Shown here one piece after another: positions 53,711 to 61,462 of a DNA stretch of 64,000 bases (position 1 is the stretch's first letter; every line of letters begins with the position of its first letter). A program made the translations under genes and the position numbers. This stretch comes from Natronoglomus mannanivorans (GTDB lineage: Archaea; Halobacteriota; Halobacteria; Halobacteriales; Natrialbaceae), in contig JAOPKB010000004.1 in assembly GCA_025517485.1 (NCBI GenBank), forward strand, positions 248,001 to 312,000. Direction: 5' to 3'. The notes under the pieces were generated by a model. That model did not search any database. It was not told where the DNA came from and saw nothing but the letters and a program-made list of their open reading frames with translations.

Positions 53711-54810
53711 GCCCCGAGCAGAACCCGAGTTCGAACGCCCACTCGAGTGGGAGTCGGAGTGAAAGTGAGAGTGACAGTGGACCGTCGGACGGGGAGAGGT
53801 CGGATAGCCCCCCATCCCGCGAGAACGACGGCCTGTCGGAGGGCGAACAGCCGGAGATCGACGAGGGCCGGTACATCTACTGTCTGGTCTCGGTTCCCGG
53901 CGGTGACGACGATAGCAACGTCGACTTCGAGACCACCGGCGTCGAGGGCGAACCCGTCTCGGTCGTCACCGTCGACGGAATCGGCGCGGTCGTCCACGAA
54001 TGTGACGAGATCTACGACTCCGCGGACTTCTCGCGGATCCGGCGTTGGCTCGTCCGCCACCAGTCGGTCGTCGACGACGCCGGCCAGGCGTTCGGAACGC
54101 CGCTGCCCTTCCAGTTCGACACGATCCTTCGGGGCGACGACGACGGCGTTCGCGAGTGGATTCGAAGCGAGTTCGAGACGCTGGAGACGGTTCTCGACTC
54201 GCTGGCCGACCACTGGGAGTACAGGGTCGAAGTCGTCAGAACGGACCCGATCGACGACTCGACGCTCGCCGAGCTGGACGACGAACTCGCGAGCCTTCGC
54301 GAGCGGATCGACGAGGCCGGTGACGGAGCCGGATTCTTGCTCGAGAAGCAGTACGAAAGCCGCGCGAAGGAAGTTCGGGCGAACAAACGCGCGGTACTGG
54401 CCGACGATCTTCGCGATCGGCTCTCGGAACACGCACGCGAGGTCCACGAACTCGAGCGGACGCCGACGGCGACGCTCGGTGACGACGCCGGAGACGGTGA
54501 CGACGACAAAGAGACGCTGTGTCGGCTCACCCTGCTCGCTCACGAGGACGAGGAGAGCGCGGTCGGGTCGGTGTTAGACGACGTGGCGGCCGAGCAGGGG
54601 ATCGAGGTGCGATTCACCGGCCCGTGGCCGCCGTACACGTTCGCGCCGGAACTCGGCGATAGTAGTGGACGTGATAGTGGAGGTGCATCCGGCGGTGACG
54701 CTGACGCCCCTGCAGACCGGGACGGCCTCGGAGAGAGGACCGTGGCCGAGAACAGTACCGGGACCGAAGACAATCACACGTCGAATCCGCACTCGACACA
54801 CGACCGATGA
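53707..54810 (+). CDS. gvpL: Gas vesicle protein GvpL with acidic ends
   Basis: 367 residues. The first about 52 residues are Ser/Glu-rich low complexity; the GvpL/F domain follows from about residue 56 (EGRYIYCLVSVPGG, WLVRHQSVVDDAGQ, GTPLPFQFDTILRG, VRFTGPWPPYTFAPEL). The last about 50 residues are again Gly/Ser/Asp-rich. GvpL is a hub that binds other Gvp proteins during assembly. Both extensions exceed the usual family length. Confidence 0.93.
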   Translation: MSPEQNPSSNAHSSGSRSESESDSGPSDGERSDSPPSRENDGLSEGEQPEIDEGRYIYCLVSVPGGDDDSNVDFETTGVEGEPVSVVTVDGIGAVVHECDEIYDSADFSRIRRWLVRHQSVVDDAGQAFGTPLPFQFDTILRGDDDGVREWIRSEFETLETVLDSLADHWEYRVEVVRTDPIDDSTLAELDDELASLRERIDEAGDGAGFLLEKQYESRAKEVRANKRAVLADDLRDRLSEHAREVHELERTPTATLGDDAGDGDDDKETLCRLTLLAHEDEESAVGSVLDDVAAEQGIEVRFTGPWPPYTFAPELGDSSGRDSGGASGGDADAPADRDGLGERTVAENSTGTEDNHTSNPHSTHDR

Positions 54811-55340
54811 GGCCGACGAAAGACGAGGACGCGCTGGTCGATCTCCTCGACGTGATCCTTCGGGACGGTGCGGTCCTCCGTGCCGACGTCATCATCTCGG
54901 TTGCCGAGATTCCGCTCGTGGGGGTCAAACTCACGGCGGCGATCGCGGGGATGGAGACGATGACCGACTACGGCCTGTTCGAGGAGTGGGACACCAGTCG
55001 ACGGAACGCGGCGGTCGCGAGGCGCCAGTACGGTCATCGAGATCACGTCACGAGTGGGGTCGAACACGAGGACAGAGACCGGGTCGGCGTCGGCTCCACA
55101 CCCAACTCGAGTTCCTCGAGCAGGCGGCGACTCAGAGATCACGACGTGGCGGGAGCCGGAGCGGATGACGGCACCGAGCACGGAGAAGGCGACGGCGAAA
55201 GCGAAGACGCAGAGCCGACGATTTCGATCACCCCGCCCGTCGAGGACGAGGACGAGGGCGCATCTCGAGGTGGGGAGCAAGAACACGAACGAGAGCGAGA
55301 ACGAGAGCACGAACGAGAACAGGACGACGAGACCGCGTAG
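54807..55340 (+). CDS. gvpM: Gas vesicle protein GvpM with acidic tail
   Basis: 177 residues. The GvpA-like core (about 6-60) is DALVDLLDVILRDGAVLRAD, VIISVAEIPLVGVKLTAAIAGMETM. GvpM is normally about 84 residues; here about 90 residues are added, ending in an EREREREHEREQDDE-type stretch. GvpM is a minor wall protein. It is the last gene of the operon; its start overlaps gvpL by 4 bases. Confidence 0.93.
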   Translation: MRPTKDEDALVDLLDVILRDGAVLRADVIISVAEIPLVGVKLTAAIAGMETMTDYGLFEEWDTSRRNAAVARRQYGHRDHVTSGVEHEDRDRVGVGSTPNSSSSSRRRLRDHDVAGAGADDGTEHGEGDGESEDAEPTISITPPVEDEDEGASRGGEQEHEREREREHEREQDDETA

Positions 55341-55523
55341 AGCCAGGGAGACGAACAGACGAACGGTCAGCGATGGACGAGTCGCCAGCGGGAGCGGGGG
55401 CGGGGGACAGCCCACGACTCGTGCTAGCCACGGGCCACGACCGCACTCGAGTGACCGGTCGTCAGAATTGTGTACCCCGTAGCCGTGGCCGTGGCCGTGG
55501 CCGTGCCCACAGGGTTGGCCGCG

Positions 55524-55739
55524 TCAGGCGTGTTTTGGACGCTCTTTGGTGAGCTGGACGTCGCCGCTGACGGCGGTCTCTTCCTCGTCTTCGGTGTAGG
55601 TGTACATCCCGGTCCCACCGCAGAGCGTACACTCGTAGGTCTCGGAGATCTCGTTGATCATCTCGCCGTCTTCGAAGTAGACGCGGCTCTGGGTGATCTG
55701 CAGGAACTGCGGGGTCTCGCACTTGGTGCATTCGATCAT
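55524..55739 (-). CDS. Small zinc-ribbon protein, unknown
   Basis: 71 residues. N terminus MIECTKCETPQFL and central YECTLCGGTGMYTYTEDEEE form a CxxC...CxxC ribbon. No family recognised. It converges with the gvp operon after a 183-base gap. Confidence 0.7.
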   Translation of the reverse strand: MIECTKCETPQFLQITQSRVYFEDGEMINEISETYECTLCGGTGMYTYTEDEEETAVSGDVQLTKERPKHA

Positions 55740-56278
55740 ACAACAGCGGTCACCTGCACCGGTAGTAGTTATCCGGCTGGTAACGCTGTGGGGCTGTATG
55801 CTATGGCTGACTTACCGTCCGTGTGGGACCGGTTACCGTCCGTTCACCCCCGCGTCGGTCGCGAACGAACATCGGCCGGTCGAATCTCGAGATAAGCTGC
55901 ACATAACCGCCGGAGTACGGACGGCTATCGCCGGTAATCGACGGGTTCGGTTCCCAGCCCAGAGGCGATCTCAGGACGAGTTTTACCTCGGTTACCTCGG
56001 CGAAGGGTCCAATTTATTCGGCCGTCGACAGGCTCTGAGCACTCGATCGGCTCGTGGGCCGTCCCGTCGCTCGGCTGCCTCGAGGAGAGGGTGATCTGGT
56101 GTCTCGGTTTTCGCAGTCTCGTCTTCCGGCACGACGAACCCGCTTTCGTTCGACTCCGTCTCGAGACCGAACTCCACACTGTTCGACGGGCGGACGACGA
56201 CTTCCAAACGAGAGACAGGAAACCGGCGTCTCCCGCCGCCACCGGTTCTTTGTAGTTGGTGGCCCTCGAAGGGCCTGT
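55740..56278. other. Intergenic region
   Basis: 539 bases between the zinc-ribbon gene and the glutaredoxin-like gene. A TATA-like AATTTATTC occurs at about 56010-56018. The only coding-like stretch is the short minus-strand frame at 55992-56207, listed separately. No repeat or RNA gene is evident. Confidence 0.55.
55992..56207 (-). CDS. Possible small or remnant gene, 71 aa
   Basis: Reads MEVVVRPSNSVEFGLETESN and is acidic with G/C-ending codons in the first half, which is gene-like for this genome; the second half is Arg-rich and unlike neighbours. This may be a decayed fragment or chance. No family match recognised. Confidence 0.25.
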   Translation of the reverse strand: MEVVVRPSNSVEFGLETESNESGFVVPEDETAKTETPDHPLLEAAERRDGPRADRVLRACRRPNKLDPSPR

Positions 56279-56518
56279 ATGTCGATTACCCTGTACGAAC
56301 TCGACGGCTGTCCGTACTGCGAGAAGGTCGCCGACCGCCTCGACGAACTCGACGTCGAGTACGAGAGCGTCTGGACCGATGCGATGCACTCGGATCGAAA
56401 CGAGGTCAAGCGCGTCTCGGGCCAGCGTGGCGTCCCCGTTCTGGTCGACGAGGACCGCGGCGTGACGATGTCCGAATCGGCCAACATCCTCGAGTACGTC
56501 GAGCGAACGCTCGCGTAG
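56279..56518 (+). CDS. Glutaredoxin-like / GST N-terminal domain protein
   Basis: 79 residues from ATG 56279. Thioredoxin fold with LYELDGCPYCEKVADRLDEL (CPYC redox site), VSGQRGVPVLVDEDRG (cis-Pro) and SESANILEYVERTLA (SxxI as in glutathione S-transferase N-terminal domains). Haloarchaea use gamma-glutamylcysteine, so the thiol partner is open. Confidence 0.88.
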   Translation: MSITLYELDGCPYCEKVADRLDELDVEYESVWTDAMHSDRNEVKRVSGQRGVPVLVDEDRGVTMSESANILEYVERTLA

Positions 56519-57117
56519 GCGTCGGAGTCAGATCGGAATCAGAGTCAGCGTCGGAGTCGGTGTCAGCGTCGAACCCGGTACTCGACCGAACGGCGGACAG
56601 TTCGTTTTCGACCTCGACGCGCCGATCTCGACCTCCGAACCCGCGCTCAACTGTGATCTCGAGTCTCCTCTCGAGATCATTTCGACCCCGATTTCGACCG
56701 TCACACTTCCCTTTCCGTCGAAAACGCGATCACGGGCAGTCACCGTAGGCAATTTCTAGGCGTCTCGTATGCGGTCCCTGTCTGCGTTCTCGAGTGGCTA
56801 CTGTCAACGAAGTAGATGCATAACAAAGGGTGAGACTCGCCTTCCGTTGACACGCGGGGATGAAACGCCCCGTCGGGTGAACGCTCGGCGCAGACCACGA
56901 CGCGCTGACCGGCCATTTGCCGTGCGTTCGTTCCCGGATCGCTCAGAAGTGGACTCGCCCCCGCTTCGAGTTAGCTCATGTCTCTCACACACGGGCGGGT
57001 CCCGCCCCCGCCCGGTTTCACACGCCCGAGTGACGACTTCCCCTGTCGGTATCGGTATCGGTGTCACCGTTCCGTCGTCCTCGGTCCCACCCTATTTATC
57101 AGCGGTACAGGAGAATA
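56519..57117. other. Gene-poor region upstream of the TnpB element
   Basis: About 600 bases. No convincing gene: a 74-aa minus-strand frame (56528-56752) would have to start at TTG, has poor codon use and ends in a Thr-Pro repeat. Simple repeats TCGGTATCGG occur near 57046-57060. The left edge of the insertion element is probably within the last tens of bases here, near the TTTAT at 57094-57098, but this is not certain. Confidence 0.5.
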
Positions 57118-57193
57118 CCCCGAGGTCGTTCGAGAGACGTATGTCTCTCGTGATGACGAGAATCCCCGATTCTCGAACCACTTGACCTCGGGG
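57118..57193 (+). repeat. Left palindromic module: double hairpin within a 10-bp stem
   Basis: A perfect 10-bp outer stem (57118-57127 with 57184-57193) encloses two perfect hairpins: stem 57131-57138/57143-57150 (CGAGAGAC) with loop GTAT, and stem 57157-57164/57168-57175 (CGAGAATC). GTT at 57128-57130 also pairs with AAC at 57176-57178. The linker between hairpins is TGATGA. Shares GTCGTTCGAGAGA and the TGATnA linker with the module at 58461-58522. Confidence 0.92.
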
Positions 57194-57258
57194 ATGAATC
57201 CGATAGGCAGCTCTGATACAAATCATTAAGTAGACAAATTCCCAACACGTAGACAGCG

Positions 57259-58611
57259 ATGGAGCACAGCCACCGTTACCACGCTTACCCGAGCGACGAG
57301 GTAGCGGCGGCTGCCGAACATCACATCAACGTTCATCGCCAACTCTACAACCACGTCCGATGGGACTACACGAACAGTCCCGAAGACGACAAGCCGAGCG
57401 AATACCAGCAGAATAACAAACTTCCCGAGTGGAAGCGTCGATGGTCGGTGTTTTCAGAACTTCATTCGAAAGCCGCACAAGCTACCGTCGCACGCTTCCA
57501 CCGCAACCTCTCCAACCTTCGCAAGAAAAAAGAAAAGGGGCACAACGTCGGGTGGCTCAAGCGCCAATCCCCAACCGAGTATCGAAGCGTCACGTACAAC
57601 CAGTCAGGCTTCGACCTCGATAACAAAAGGGGCCGAGACGGATACGCCTACGTGCGCTTCAGCAAAATCGGCTGGGTGAAAATCCGCTACCACCGCCCAC
57701 TCCCCGACCACGCCACCATCAAAGAAGTCACGCTCAAAAAGGAGCGGACTGGCGAGTGGTTCGTCTCGTTCAGTCTCGAAACCGACGACGAACACGTTCC
57801 CGAGAAGCCCGCGTTGGACACGCTTGACGCGAGCAACAGTGTGGGAATCGACCTTGGTATCCTGAACTACATCCACACCAGCGACGGGAAGACCGTGGAT
57901 TGGCTCGACCTCGAAGACGAATCCGAGCGATTGCGCCGCGAGCAACGAAAACTCTCGCGGAAAGAACACAGGTCGAACAACTACGAGAAACAGCGCCGGA
58001 AAGTCGCCAAAGTGAAGCGAAAGATTCGACGCAAAGTACTGGACTACCAGCATAAGTTGACGACGTGGCTCGTCAAGACCTATGACGCTGTGTTTGTTGA
58101 AGACCTCGACGTAGCTGGAATGCTTCAGGCGGATGGGAACGCTCGGAACAAGCAGGATGCAGCGTGGGGACAGTTCATCACTCTGCTCGAATACAAGGGT
58201 GATTTGTACGGCACTCACGTTGTACAAGTCGAACCTCGTGGAACGACGAAGGAGTGTGCGTCGTGTGGAGTGGAGACAGCGAAGCCCATCTGGGTTCGTG
58301 AACACTCGTGTCCAGCGTGTGGGTTCGAGACGGATAGGGATGCGAACGCGGTCGTCAGACGTAGTCTGACGGGCAGCAAAATCGCGTGCGATTTTGCGAC
58401 GGCGATGAACGTGTTGCAGAGAGGATTTTCTGAATTAGGGCTGGGATGGCCCGAATCAACGTCGTTCGAGAGAGCTCTGCTCTCTCGTGATCACGAAAGG
58501 CGCGGAGCGCCTTTCGAACGACCCGTGGAGACTGTGACCGCTACGGACACCGCTGGTTTCCAGCGAGTGTCTGCAAGTCACGTCGTAGAAACGGGAAGCC
58601 CCGCCCCTTGA
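57259..58611 (+). CDS. tnpB: RNA-guided nuclease TnpB with two in-frame palindromic insertions
   Basis: 450 residues. RuvC motifs: Asp198 in VGIDLG, Glu281 in VFVEDLD and Asp361 in TDRDANA; zinc finger Cys333, Cys336, Cys351 and Cys354. Residues 365-381 (17 aa) and 402-421 (20 aa) are encoded by the palindromic modules and interrupt otherwise standard blocks: DRDANA...AMNVLQRG and EST...PVETVTATDT. The stop codon lies in the loop of the right-end hairpin. TnpB uses an omega RNA from the element's right end to cut target DNA; whether this copy is active is open, because the first insertion starts four codons after the Asp361 codon. Confidence 0.9.
   Translation: MEHSHRYHAYPSDEVAAAAEHHINVHRQLYNHVRWDYTNSPEDDKPSEYQQNNKLPEWKRRWSVFSELHSKAAQATVARFHRNLSNLRKKKEKGHNVGWLKRQSPTEYRSVTYNQSGFDLDNKRGRDGYAYVRFSKIGWVKIRYHRPLPDHATIKEVTLKKERTGEWFVSFSLETDDEHVPEKPALDTLDASNSVGIDLGILNYIHTSDGKTVDWLDLEDESERLRREQRKLSRKEHRSNNYEKQRRKVAKVKRKIRRKVLDYQHKLTTWLVKTYDAVFVEDLDVAGMLQADGNARNKQDAAWGQFITLLEYKGDLYGTHVVQVEPRGTTKECASCGVETAKPIWVREHSCPACGFETDRDANAVVRRSLTGSKIACDFATAMNVLQRGFSELGLGWPESTSFERALLSRDHERRGAPFERPVETVTATDTAGFQRVSASHVVETGSPAP
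58351..58401 (+). repeat. Palindromic module inside tnpB, 51-bp in-frame insert
   Basis: Two hairpins: CGTCAGAC (58353-58360 with 58364-58371, loop GTA) and GCAAAATCGC (58376-58385 with 58388-58397). It adds exactly 17 codons (V365-T381); removing it restores DRDANA-AMNVLQRG, the usual TnpB RuvC-III continuation. GC content is lower than the surroundings (AAAATCG). Confidence 0.85.
58461..58522 (+). repeat. Palindromic module inside tnpB, 60-bp in-frame insert
   Basis: A perfect three-way junction: outer stem GTCGTT (58461-58466) with AACGAC (58517-58522), hairpin 1 CGAGAGAGC (58467-58475 with 58479-58487, loop TCT), linker TGATCA, hairpin 2 CGAAAGGCGC (58494-58503 with 58507-58516, loop GGA). 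It adds 20 codons (S402-R421). Its left part matches the module at 57118-57193. Confidence 0.92.
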
Positions 58612-58619
58612 GGGCGGGG
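58599..58619 (+). terminator. Right-end hairpin of the element / shared 3' hairpin
   Basis: CCCCGCCC at 58599-58606 pairs with GGGCGGGG at 58612-58619, loop CTTGA; the loop contains the tnpB TGA. This hairpin ends four bases before the R2-like gene's stop codon and may act for both genes. It is the usual IS200/IS605 right-end structure and probably the 3' part of the omega RNA scaffold. Confidence 0.8.
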
Positions 58620-58623
58620 TGAT

Positions 58624-59508
58624 TCACTTCGATTCGAGACTGACGAGTTCGTCGACGCTCGGAAACGCCGTCGAGTCGTCGAGAATCTGGTCCATCCGCT
58701 CGGCGTGTTTTCGTGTCGCGTACGCGGTGAGTTTCGCCCCGACGGACCCGCTGTCGTCGACGGTCGCCTCGCTCACGACACCCGTCGCGAGGTCGGCGAG
58801 TTCCGCGACCGTCTCCTCGATCAGTTCGGGATCGACGCCGCGGCCGTGGACGAGGGTCTTCAGTTTCCACATCCCGAATCCCACGTGGCGGCCTTCGTCC
58901 TCCCGAATCCGTGAAAACCCTTCCACGAGCCCCGGCATCGACGGGGCGGCCTCGCGAGTGAACTCCGCCTGGACGCTGTAATAACCCGTCTGTGCGAGGA
59001 TCCCCTCGATCGTCAGGTGGTAGTGGCAGTACGCCTTGGCCCGGTTCTCGAGCGTATCTTCTGTGAGCAATCGATGCATCGCTCGCTCGTTGCGCTCGAG
59101 GAGTTCCACGTACGCGGCCGGAAACCACCGCTCGTCGGTCGGACTCGTGGGCTCGAGCCCGCGTCGGCGTTCCTCCGGCGTGATCACGGTGTCCCAGTAG
59201 CGCTCGAAGTAATCGGCGTGTTTGGCCTCGTCGTAGAGTTGGGTGCTGACGTAGAGCTGATCGGTGACGTTCTCGAGGACCGAGGCGAGAGGGACGAGGT
59301 CCTCGGTGACGGCCTCCTCGCCGGCACCGAAGAGTGCGAGCGTCCGTCGGAGACCCTCGAACTCGGGGTCGGGGAGGGCAGCGATGGCCTCCCGGTCGGT
59401 CGAGAGGTCGATCTCGTGGGGGTCCCAGTGGCGTTCGACCGCGTTCCGATAGTAGCGATAGGAGCGACGCTCGAGGTCGAGTCGGGGGTTCGGCGCTCGT
59501 GTCGTCAT
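58624..59508 (-). CDS. Ribonucleotide reductase R2-like di-iron protein
   Basis: 294 residues from ATG 59508. Carboxylate and His ligands of the ferritin-like R2 fold are visible: GEEAVTEDLVPL, YDEAKHADYFERYW (ExxH), HLTIEGILAQTGYY and REDEGRHVGFGMWK (ExxH). No radical Tyr is obvious at the usual position near the first ligand, and the length (294) is closer to R2-like ligand-binding oxidases than to class I R2 (about 350). No R1 (NrdA) gene is nearby. A minus-strand TATA-like TTTTTTACAG lies at about 59531-59540. Role open. Confidence 0.8.
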   Translation of the reverse strand: MTTRAPNPRLDLERRSYRYYRNAVERHWDPHEIDLSTDREAIAALPDPEFEGLRRTLALFGAGEEAVTEDLVPLASVLENVTDQLYVSTQLYDEAKHADYFERYWDTVITPEERRRGLEPTSPTDERWFPAAYVELLERNERAMHRLLTEDTLENRAKAYCHYHLTIEGILAQTGYYSVQAEFTREAAPSMPGLVEGFSRIREDEGRHVGFGMWKLKTLVHGRGVDPELIEETVAELADLATGVVSEATVDDSGSVGAKLTAYATRKHAERMDQILDDSTAFPSVDELVSLESK

Positions 59509-59637
59509 CGGTGAGTGTTCAAACGGGCTGTAAAAAACGGTGTCGGGTTCGGGTCGTGGGGTGGACGGCGACTGTGACGCCAGCCCGCGGACGCCGACAC
59601 CCACAGTCTTCAAGACACTCCCCTCGAACTATCGGCT

Positions 59638-61452
59638 ATGCGACTCGAGGAGTACTGGGGTGTCGGTCCGAAGACGCGCGAGACGCTGGTCGAGGAACTC
59701 GGTGCCGAGCGGGCGATCCGGGCCATCGAGAGCGGTGACGTCCGCGCGCTCGCCGACGCTGGCCTTCCCAGAGGACGGGCGACGCGAATCCTCCGGCGTG
59801 CGACCGGCGGTGCCGGCATGGACACGCTGGCAACGAGCGACGCACGCGCGGCGTACAAGGAACTGCTGGATCTGGCGGTCGAACACGCGGTCACTGATCG
59901 CGCCGCCGACCGCATCCGCGTGCTCACGCCGTTGACCGACCGCGAGGCGATGGACGAGCGCCTCGACTCGGTGCTGGCCGCCCGCGACGTCTGGGACGAC
60001 TTGCCTACCGAGGACCGTGACGCCGTTCTCGACGCCTACGACCGGTACGACGACCGCGACGGCAGCGAACACGCCGCCGTCGAAACCGCCCTCGCCTTGC
60101 TCGAGGCGGGCGTCGACTCCGGGCCGTTCGAGACGATCACCGATCTCGACCGAGAGACGCTCGCGGAGGCGAGTGCGGCGCTGTCGGCGTTCTCCGGCGA
60201 CGGTCGGAACCGGAATCGCGTCCGCGAGGGCGCGGACGACGAACTCGATCGCCTCCGGACGGCGCTGGGCGCGATCGAGGACATGGACGCCAACGCCCTC
60301 GAGGTCATCGAGGACCTCCGCTCGGAGGGCGTCCACGACGTGCAGGGGTTTCGTGATGCGTTCGAGGACCGACTGCTCTCGGAGACGCAGGTCACCGTCG
60401 ACCAAGTTCGGGAGGCGATGCCGACCGACGCCGCCGACGCGACGGACTTCGTCGGCGGGACGCTCCGGGGACTTCGATCGGACCTCCGGGAAGCCGTCGA
60501 CGAGCGCGAAGAAACCGTCGCGAGCGAGTTCGAGGCGACCCTCGAGGCCGCGAGCGAGGACGTCTCCCGGGCCGTCTCGGCGGTCGACGAGATCGCCTTT
60601 CACCTCTCGTTGGCGCGGTTCGCGCTGGCGTACGACTGTACGCGCCCGGTCTTCGTGGATAGCGAGGGACCACGCGCCGCGAACGGGTCGACCGCCCAGC
60701 ACGCACAGGACGGACGGCAGGCCGCCGTCTCCGTCGTCGGCGCGCGAAACCTCACGGTCGCCGCCCGCGACGGCGAGTCCGTCCAGCCGATCACGTACGC
60801 GCTGGGCGACCACGACGTCGCGGACGTTCCAGAGGGCGACCGCGTCGCCGTCCTCACGGGGGCCAACAGCGGCGGGAAGACGACGCTGCTCGAGACGCTC
60901 TGTCAGGTCGTCCTGCTGGCGTCGATGGGGCTTCCGGTTCCCGCCGACCGTGCCGAGGTGACGCCGGTCGACGCGCTCGTCTTCCACCGCCGTCACGCCA
61001 GTTTCAACGCGGGCGTCCTCGAGTCCACCCTGCGGTCGATCGTGCCGCCGCTCTCGAGTGGCGGCCGGACGCTGATGCTGGTCGACGAGTTCGAGGCGAT
61101 CACCGAACCCGGCAGCGCGGCGGACCTGCTTCACGGGCTGGTGACGCTGACCGTCGGCCGCGACGCGCTGGGCGTGTTCGTCACCCACCTCGCGGACGAC
61201 CTGGAACCGCTGCCCGAGGAGGCCCGCGTCGACGGCATCTTCGCGGAGGGGCTGAATCCGGACCTCGAGTTACAGGTGGACTATCAGCCCCGCTTCGGTA
61301 CCGTCGGCCGGTCGACGCCGGAGTTCATCGTCTCGCGACTGGTCGCCGACGCCGCAGACCGGACCGAACGCGCCGGCTTCGAGACGCTCGCGGAGGCGGT
61401 CGGCAACGACGTCGTCCAGCGGACGCTGGCTGACGCGCGCTGGGTGGAGTAG
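59638..61452 (+). CDS. MutS-family ATPase with N-terminal helix-hairpin-helix (archaeal MutS2/MutS5-like)
   Basis: 604 residues. Residues 1-50 hold helix-hairpin-helix DNA-binding motifs (YWGVGPKTRETLVEELG, AGLPRGRATRILRR). The middle is helical clamp-like. The MutS ATPase domain begins about 400: Walker A LTGANSGGKTTLLETL, then RHASFNAGVLESTLRSI and Walker B LMLVDEFEAITEPGSA. There is no mismatch-recognition domain I and no Smr nuclease domain. A role in recombination control is a plausible but untested inference. Confidence 0.88.
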   Translation: MRLEEYWGVGPKTRETLVEELGAERAIRAIESGDVRALADAGLPRGRATRILRRATGGAGMDTLATSDARAAYKELLDLAVEHAVTDRAADRIRVLTPLTDREAMDERLDSVLAARDVWDDLPTEDRDAVLDAYDRYDDRDGSEHAAVETALALLEAGVDSGPFETITDLDRETLAEASAALSAFSGDGRNRNRVREGADDELDRLRTALGAIEDMDANALEVIEDLRSEGVHDVQGFRDAFEDRLLSETQVTVDQVREAMPTDAADATDFVGGTLRGLRSDLREAVDEREETVASEFEATLEAASEDVSRAVSAVDEIAFHLSLARFALAYDCTRPVFVDSEGPRAANGSTAQHAQDGRQAAVSVVGARNLTVAARDGESVQPITYALGDHDVADVPEGDRVAVLTGANSGGKTTLLETLCQVVLLASMGLPVPADRAEVTPVDALVFHRRHASFNAGVLESTLRSIVPPLSSGGRTLMLVDEFEAITEPGSAADLLHGLVTLTVGRDALGVFVTHLADDLEPLPEEARVDGIFAEGLNPDLELQVDYQPRFGTVGRSTPEFIVSRLVADAADRTERAGFETLAEAVGNDVVQRTLADARWVE

Positions 61453-61462
61453 TCCGGTAGCG

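Larger units (their letters stand above)
57118..58623 (+). mobile_element. IS200/IS605-group element carrying only tnpB (IS1341 type)
   Basis: The element spans from about the left palindromic module to the right-end hairpin 58599-58619. It has tnpB but no TnpA transposase in the window, so it would need a TnpA from elsewhere to move. The right end has the CCCCGCCC hairpin usual for this group, placed directly beside the stop codon of the neighbouring R2-like gene. The exact left boundary and target site cannot be fixed by eye. Confidence 0.8.

Noticed and set aside
56528-56752. Minus-strand 74-aa frame
   Set aside because: Needs a TTG-type start, poor codon use and a Thr-Pro repeat end; probably noncoding.
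57118-57193. Left palindromic module as a tRNA gene
   Set aside because: Two hairpins within an outer stem resemble part of a cloverleaf, but there is no third arm, no T-loop consensus and no anticodon-like 7-base loop.
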